A DNA stretch of 8,711 nucleotides from Bacteroidota bacterium (lineage in GTDB: Bacteria; Bacteroidota; Bacteroidia; NS11-12g; UBA955), in the NCBI GenBank assembly GCA_008081305.1, contig VMCP01000228.1, positions 1-8,711 of the forward strand, read 5' to 3'. Shown here piece after piece: positions 6,387 to 8,711 of this stretch (the stretch's first letter is position 1; every line of letters starts with the position of its first letter). Under the pieces are notes generated by a model. The model searched no databases. It was not told the origin of the DNA and worked only from the letters and a program-made list of their open reading frames with translations. The position numbers and the translations under genes are program-made.

Positions 6387-7754
6387 TTAGAAATGGTTTC
6401 TTAATTCCGACTGAACCACTTTTGACTGTTCACCCGAAACGAGATTTTTTACCGACAGTTCTCCTGACTCACGCTCCGACTCTCCAATAATCACAGCCCA
6501 TTGCTTATTTCGTTGGTTAGCATAATCTAATTGTTTTTTCAATTTGACCGCACCTGGATAAATCTCCGCTGACAAGCCGAAAGATCTCAATTCACGCGAA
6601 AGAGTTACAGCTAGTGGCAATGATTCTTTATCCATACAACAGAATAATATGCCATTCTGGTTGGTTACTTCTTCCTCTTTTTCAATCGCTGCCAAGGTAT
6701 CCATAATCCGGTCTAAGCCAAATGACACCCCTACTCCAGCCACATCCTTCATACCAAAAATCCCCGTAAGATTATCGTACCTACCTCCACCGCCAATGCT
6801 TCCAATATTAAATCGTTCGTCTAAGCGCTGATCATTAGGAAGGACTTCAAAAACACATCCGGTGTAATAACTCAATCCACGTGCCAAACGTAAATCCCAC
6901 ATAACCGATGATTTGTCAGTAACCAATTCCAACACCTCGGTTAGAGCCAATATCCCTAACTCTAATTCCTCGCCTTGTAATTCAGGTATATTTCGTAATC
7001 CTTCAATCAACTGGGTTATATCTTGTTGTTCTGATAGTTTGCTGTAGGCCTCCCAAACCTCTAACATATGCGATAGGCCACGGTTTTGCAGCTCTGTATT
7101 TACCCCTTCAAGTCCGATTTTATCAAACTTATCAATGGCTTGCATGAAGGAATTCCAATTCTCCTGATTTCCAGCAATCGATAAAAAACTATCCAAAATA
7201 CCACGGTGATTAATTTTAACGATTACACCCAAATCAAGGACCTTGAAAACTTCTAAATAAATGTCTATTAATTCGGCTTCTGAAACTACACTTTTGGTTC
7301 CAACTACGTCCACGTCGCACTGCCAAAATTCACGGTATCGACCTTTTTGTGGCCTATCGGCTCTCCAAACGGGCTGCATTTGATAACGCTTAAATGGAAA
7401 TTGAATCTCATTACTATTCATGACCACAAACCTGGCTAATGGAACCGTGAGATCGTAACGCAATCCCCTATTGGATATTTTTGGTAGCAATTCCTTTGAC
7501 TGGATATTCGCCTTATCCTCTTCTTTTACTTTTGACAGAAAATCACCCGAGTTCAATACTTTAAACAACAATTGATCTCCCTCATCTCCATATTTACCTT
7601 GTAAAGTTGATAAGTTTTCCAACGCTGGGGTCTCAATTCCTTGAAATCCATGGAGGCGAAATACCTTTTCCATGATACCCATAACGTATCGCCGTTGTTC
7701 AAAAGCCTTCGGGCCAAAATCCCTCGTTCCCGAAGGAAGTGATGGTTTCTGCAT
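6387..7754 (-). CDS. hisS: Histidine-tRNA ligase (HisRS)
   Basis: HisS is a class II aminoacyl-tRNA synthetase that charges tRNA-His. From the ATG at 7754 the product has 455 residues, somewhat longer than the roughly 420 of many bacterial enzymes. I see SGTRDFGP (8-15), RYDLTVPLARF (99-109), motif 2 within 123-147 (RYQMQPVWRADRP and REFWQCD), the histidine-recognition block GLSYYTGCVFEV (293-304), GGGGRYDNL (321-329), motif 3 GVSFGLDRI (342-350), and a C-terminal HGTP anticodon-binding domain (about 365-455). The frame is open to an ATG at 7814, but that ATG lies inside the stem of the upstream terminator, and the 20 extra residues do not fit the family, which begins close to the SGTRDF motif. 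The gene appears to have its own promoter box four bases before the ATG. hutH follows after a one-base gap. Confidence 0.96.
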   Translation of the reverse strand: MQKPSLPSGTRDFGPKAFEQRRYVMGIMEKVFRLHGFQGIETPALENLSTLQGKYGDEGDQLLFKVLNSGDFLSKVKEEDKANIQSKELLPKISNRGLRYDLTVPLARFVVMNSNEIQFPFKRYQMQPVWRADRPQKGRYREFWQCDVDVVGTKSVVSEAELIDIYLEVFKVLDLGVIVKINHRGILDSFLSIAGNQENWNSFMQAIDKFDKIGLEGVNTELQNRGLSHMLEVWEAYSKLSEQQDITQLIEGLRNIPELQGEELELGILALTEVLELVTDKSSVMWDLRLARGLSYYTGCVFEVLPNDQRLDERFNIGSIGGGGRYDNLTGIFGMKDVAGVGVSFGLDRIMDTLAAIEKEEEVTNQNGILFCCMDKESLPLAVTLSRELRSFGLSAEIYPGAVKLKKQLDYANQRNKQWAVIIGESERESGELSVKNLVSGEQSKVVQSELRNHF

Positions 7755-7758
7755 GCCA

Positions 7759-7766
7759 CAAATATA
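7759..7766 (-). promoter_or_regulatory. Putative -7 box upstream of hisS
   Basis: The minus strand reads TATATTTG, an exact TAnnTTTG match and the same octamer as upstream of ubiE. Only four bases (TGGC) separate it from the hisS ATG, so the transcript would be leaderless or nearly so. The expected -33 zone (about 7785-7792) is T-rich and formed by the U-tract of the preceding terminator, without a clear TTG. Confidence 0.5.
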
Positions 7767-7782
7767 CTGCTGCGAAACTGGT

Positions 7783-7815
7783 AATAAATAAAAATGGCGA
7801 CACTTGGCCGCCATT
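7783..7815 (-). terminator. Intrinsic terminator of the TlpA-like gene
   Basis: Reading the minus strand, AATGGCG (7815-7809) pairs perfectly with CGCCATT (7799-7793) around a nine-base loop, giving a seven-base-pair stem. A T-rich tail follows (TTTATTTATT after the stem). It starts 24 bases after the TGA of the thioredoxin gene. The plus-strand reading lacks a comparable T-run, so it probably works for leftward transcription only. Confidence 0.75.
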
Positions 7816-7839
7816 CGTTGTTTTGAAATTAACCTAACA

Positions 7840-8334
7840 TCACTCTTGCAATTTCTTTAGTTGCTCCTCTAGCTCAAATTCAGCTCCTGGAGTATATCCT
7901 TGATGTGAGTACACAATATTTCCTGATCCGTCAATCACAAAGGTCATTGGAGGATTGTTTACATTCATTTTCCTTGCCAATTCTTGGTTTTGATCGAGAA
8001 TAATATCATAAGTCCAGCCTTCCCCTAATACGAATGGTTTCACTTTTTTTACATTTCTCGCATCATCAATACTCACGGCTACAAACTTCATGTTGTAGTC
8101 TTCCTGCCATATTTCATAGTATTCATCTATCGCACGGAGTTCTTTAATACAAGGGCCGCACCAAGTTGCCCAAAATGAAACCACCGTAATTTTGCCAGAG
8201 TCGATCACCTCGCTAAAATCGATATCCACTTGATTGATATTTTTAACTTTTGCATTTGGAACGGTTTGCTCCTGCGCATGAACGGCCCCGAAAAAGGTCA
8301 AGGCGGCAACTAAGAACGACAATTTCATTTTCAT
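7840..8334 (-). CDS. TlpA-family exported thioredoxin-like protein
   Basis: This is a small thiol-disulfide oxidoreductase predicted to act outside the cytoplasm. From the ATG at 8334 it has 164 residues: a signal peptide (1-20, ending VHA, cleavage likely before QEQ), then a thioredoxin fold with FWATWCGPC (54-62, redox cysteines 59 and 62), the AVSIDD segment typical of the TlpA/ResA/AhpC-TSA branch (86-91), and the cis-proline region NNPPMTFVIDGSG (126-138, candidate cis-Pro129). The partner is unknown. Roles in periplasmic disulfide reduction or cytochrome maturation are known for the family but not shown here. The frame extends to a TTG at 8370, but that adds charged residues before the signal peptide and starts in the promoter, so 8334 (or the ATG at 8328) is preferred. 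It has its own promoter-like boxes and a terminator, which suggests a single-gene unit, although the HAD gene upstream ends only 36 bases away. Confidence 0.9.
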   Translation of the reverse strand: MKMKLSFLVAALTFFGAVHAQEQTVPNAKVKNINQVDIDFSEVIDSGKITVVSFWATWCGPCIKELRAIDEYYEIWQEDYNMKFVAVSIDDARNVKKVKPFVLGEGWTYDIILDQNQELARKMNVNNPPMTFVIDGSGNIVYSHQGYTPGAEFELEEQLKKLQE

Positions 8335-8339
8335 CTCTT

Positions 8340-8370
8340 CAAATTTACGATTTAAACAAACTAGGTACAA
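8340..8370 (-). promoter_or_regulatory. Putative Bacteroidota-type promoter of the TlpA-like gene
   Basis: On the minus strand a -33 type TTG (8370-8368) is followed after exactly 20 bases by TAAATTTG (8347-8340), a full match to the -7 consensus TAnnTTTG. The spacing is as expected for Bacteroidota housekeeping sigma promoters. AAGAG and then the ATG follow immediately, so the predicted transcript would have almost no 5' leader. This is the best of the three promoter candidates in the window. Confidence 0.6.
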
Positions 8371-8711
8371 TTACCGTGCCAACAAACTTGAATCAAAAAC
8401 AGGTAATCCTGCGTTTGTGTCTCTGAGTATACCGTAAACCCCTGCGGCATTAGCCGCTTCAATATCCCTGGGTTTATCACCAAACATTACCGATTGTGAA
8501 CTATCGCCATTCAAGGCGTGCAACGCCTTTTCTATCATGAGAGACCCTGGCTTTCTACAAAGGCATTTACCACTAAAATCGGGGTGATGTTCACAATAGT
8601 AAAATGATTCTATTCTGAACCCCTCTCTGATACAATTCCCTGGGAAAAAGGGATGAAGGGCAGCAACATCGGTGCGCGGGGAAAAGCCGGTAGCAATGCC
8701 GGCCTGATTGG
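8371..8711 (-). CDS. HAD-IIIA phosphatase of the GmhB/HisB-N type, N-terminus off window
   Basis: The frame is open to the right edge, and the last 112 residues are visible before the TAA at 8371. They begin NQAGIATG, matching HAD motif II (TNQ.GIARG) of the GmhB/HisB-N family. A zinc-binding loop follows, with Cys39, His41 (CEHHP), Cys49 and Cys51 (CLCRKP), then the motif III Lys53 and motif IV FGDKPRDIEAANAAG with Asp78 and Asp82. The nucleophile DxD motif lies outside the window. GmhB removes the 7-phosphate of D-glycero-manno-heptose 1,7-bisphosphate on the way to lipopolysaccharide heptose. HisB-N removes the phosphate from histidinol phosphate. FYYCEHHP resembles GmhB (YYCPHHP), so sugar phosphatase is the better guess, but the substrate cannot be settled from this fragment. 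Nothing in the visible part is broken. Confidence 0.85.
   Translation of the reverse strand, partial: NQAGIATGFSPRTDVAALHPFFPGNCIREGFRIESFYYCEHHPDFSGKCLCRKPGSLMIEKALHALNGDSSQSVMFGDKPRDIEAANAAGVYGILRDTNAGLPVFDSSLLAR

Noticed and set aside
7755..7814. N-terminal extension of HisS to the ATG at 7814
   Set aside because: The ATG sits in the terminator stem and the extra residues pass through the promoter box; the family starts just before SGTRDF.
8335..8370. N-terminal extension of the TlpA-like protein to a TTG at 8370
   Set aside because: It would put charged residues ahead of a complete signal peptide, and the TTG is better read as the -33 element.

Overview
This window looks like chromosomal housekeeping DNA from a member of the Bacteroidota, probably near the Flavobacteriales. 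The reasons are a PorT/SprT-type type IX secretion protein beside ubiE and engB, a Tgt and a long HisS of Bacteroidota type, absence of Shine-Dalgarno sequences, several TTG starts, AT-rich DNA, and promoter-like boxes of the Bacteroidota form TAnnTTTG. I see no tRNA, rRNA, CRISPR array, insertion sequence, phage gene or toxin-antitoxin pair. The longest stretch without a gene is 85 bases, so no large gap needs explaining.

Layout, left to right. (1) 1-669, plus strand: the C-terminal part of an RlmI-type 23S rRNA methyltransferase, cut by the window edge. (2) 671-4302, minus strand: a tightly packed cluster transcribed ubiE, porT, tgt, lptG, whose members overlap or lie one base apart. It combines menaquinone synthesis, type IX secretion, queuosine tRNA modification and lipopolysaccharide export. 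(3) 4353-4949, plus strand: the ribosome-assembly GTPase engB, divergent from ubiE and running convergently into hutH with a 19-base overlap. (4) 4931-7754, minus strand: hisS then hutH, one base apart, so the enzyme that charges tRNA with histidine and the enzyme that deaminates histidine appear to share a transcript. (5) 7840-8334, minus strand: an exported TlpA-type thioredoxin with its own promoter-like boxes and a good intrinsic terminator. (6) 8371-8711, minus strand: the C-terminal half of a GmhB/HisB-N type HAD phosphatase, cut by the window edge.

The gene set is mostly conserved core functions, and I do not see a novel multi-gene system. The points most worth a second look are a Tgt lacking the three zinc-binding cysteines, the hisS-hutH pairing with no other hut gene in view, and promoter boxes placed so close to three start codons that the mRNAs may be nearly leaderless. 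Several starts (ubiE, porT, lptG) rest on TTG codons or on choices between alternatives; these are stated in each entry.
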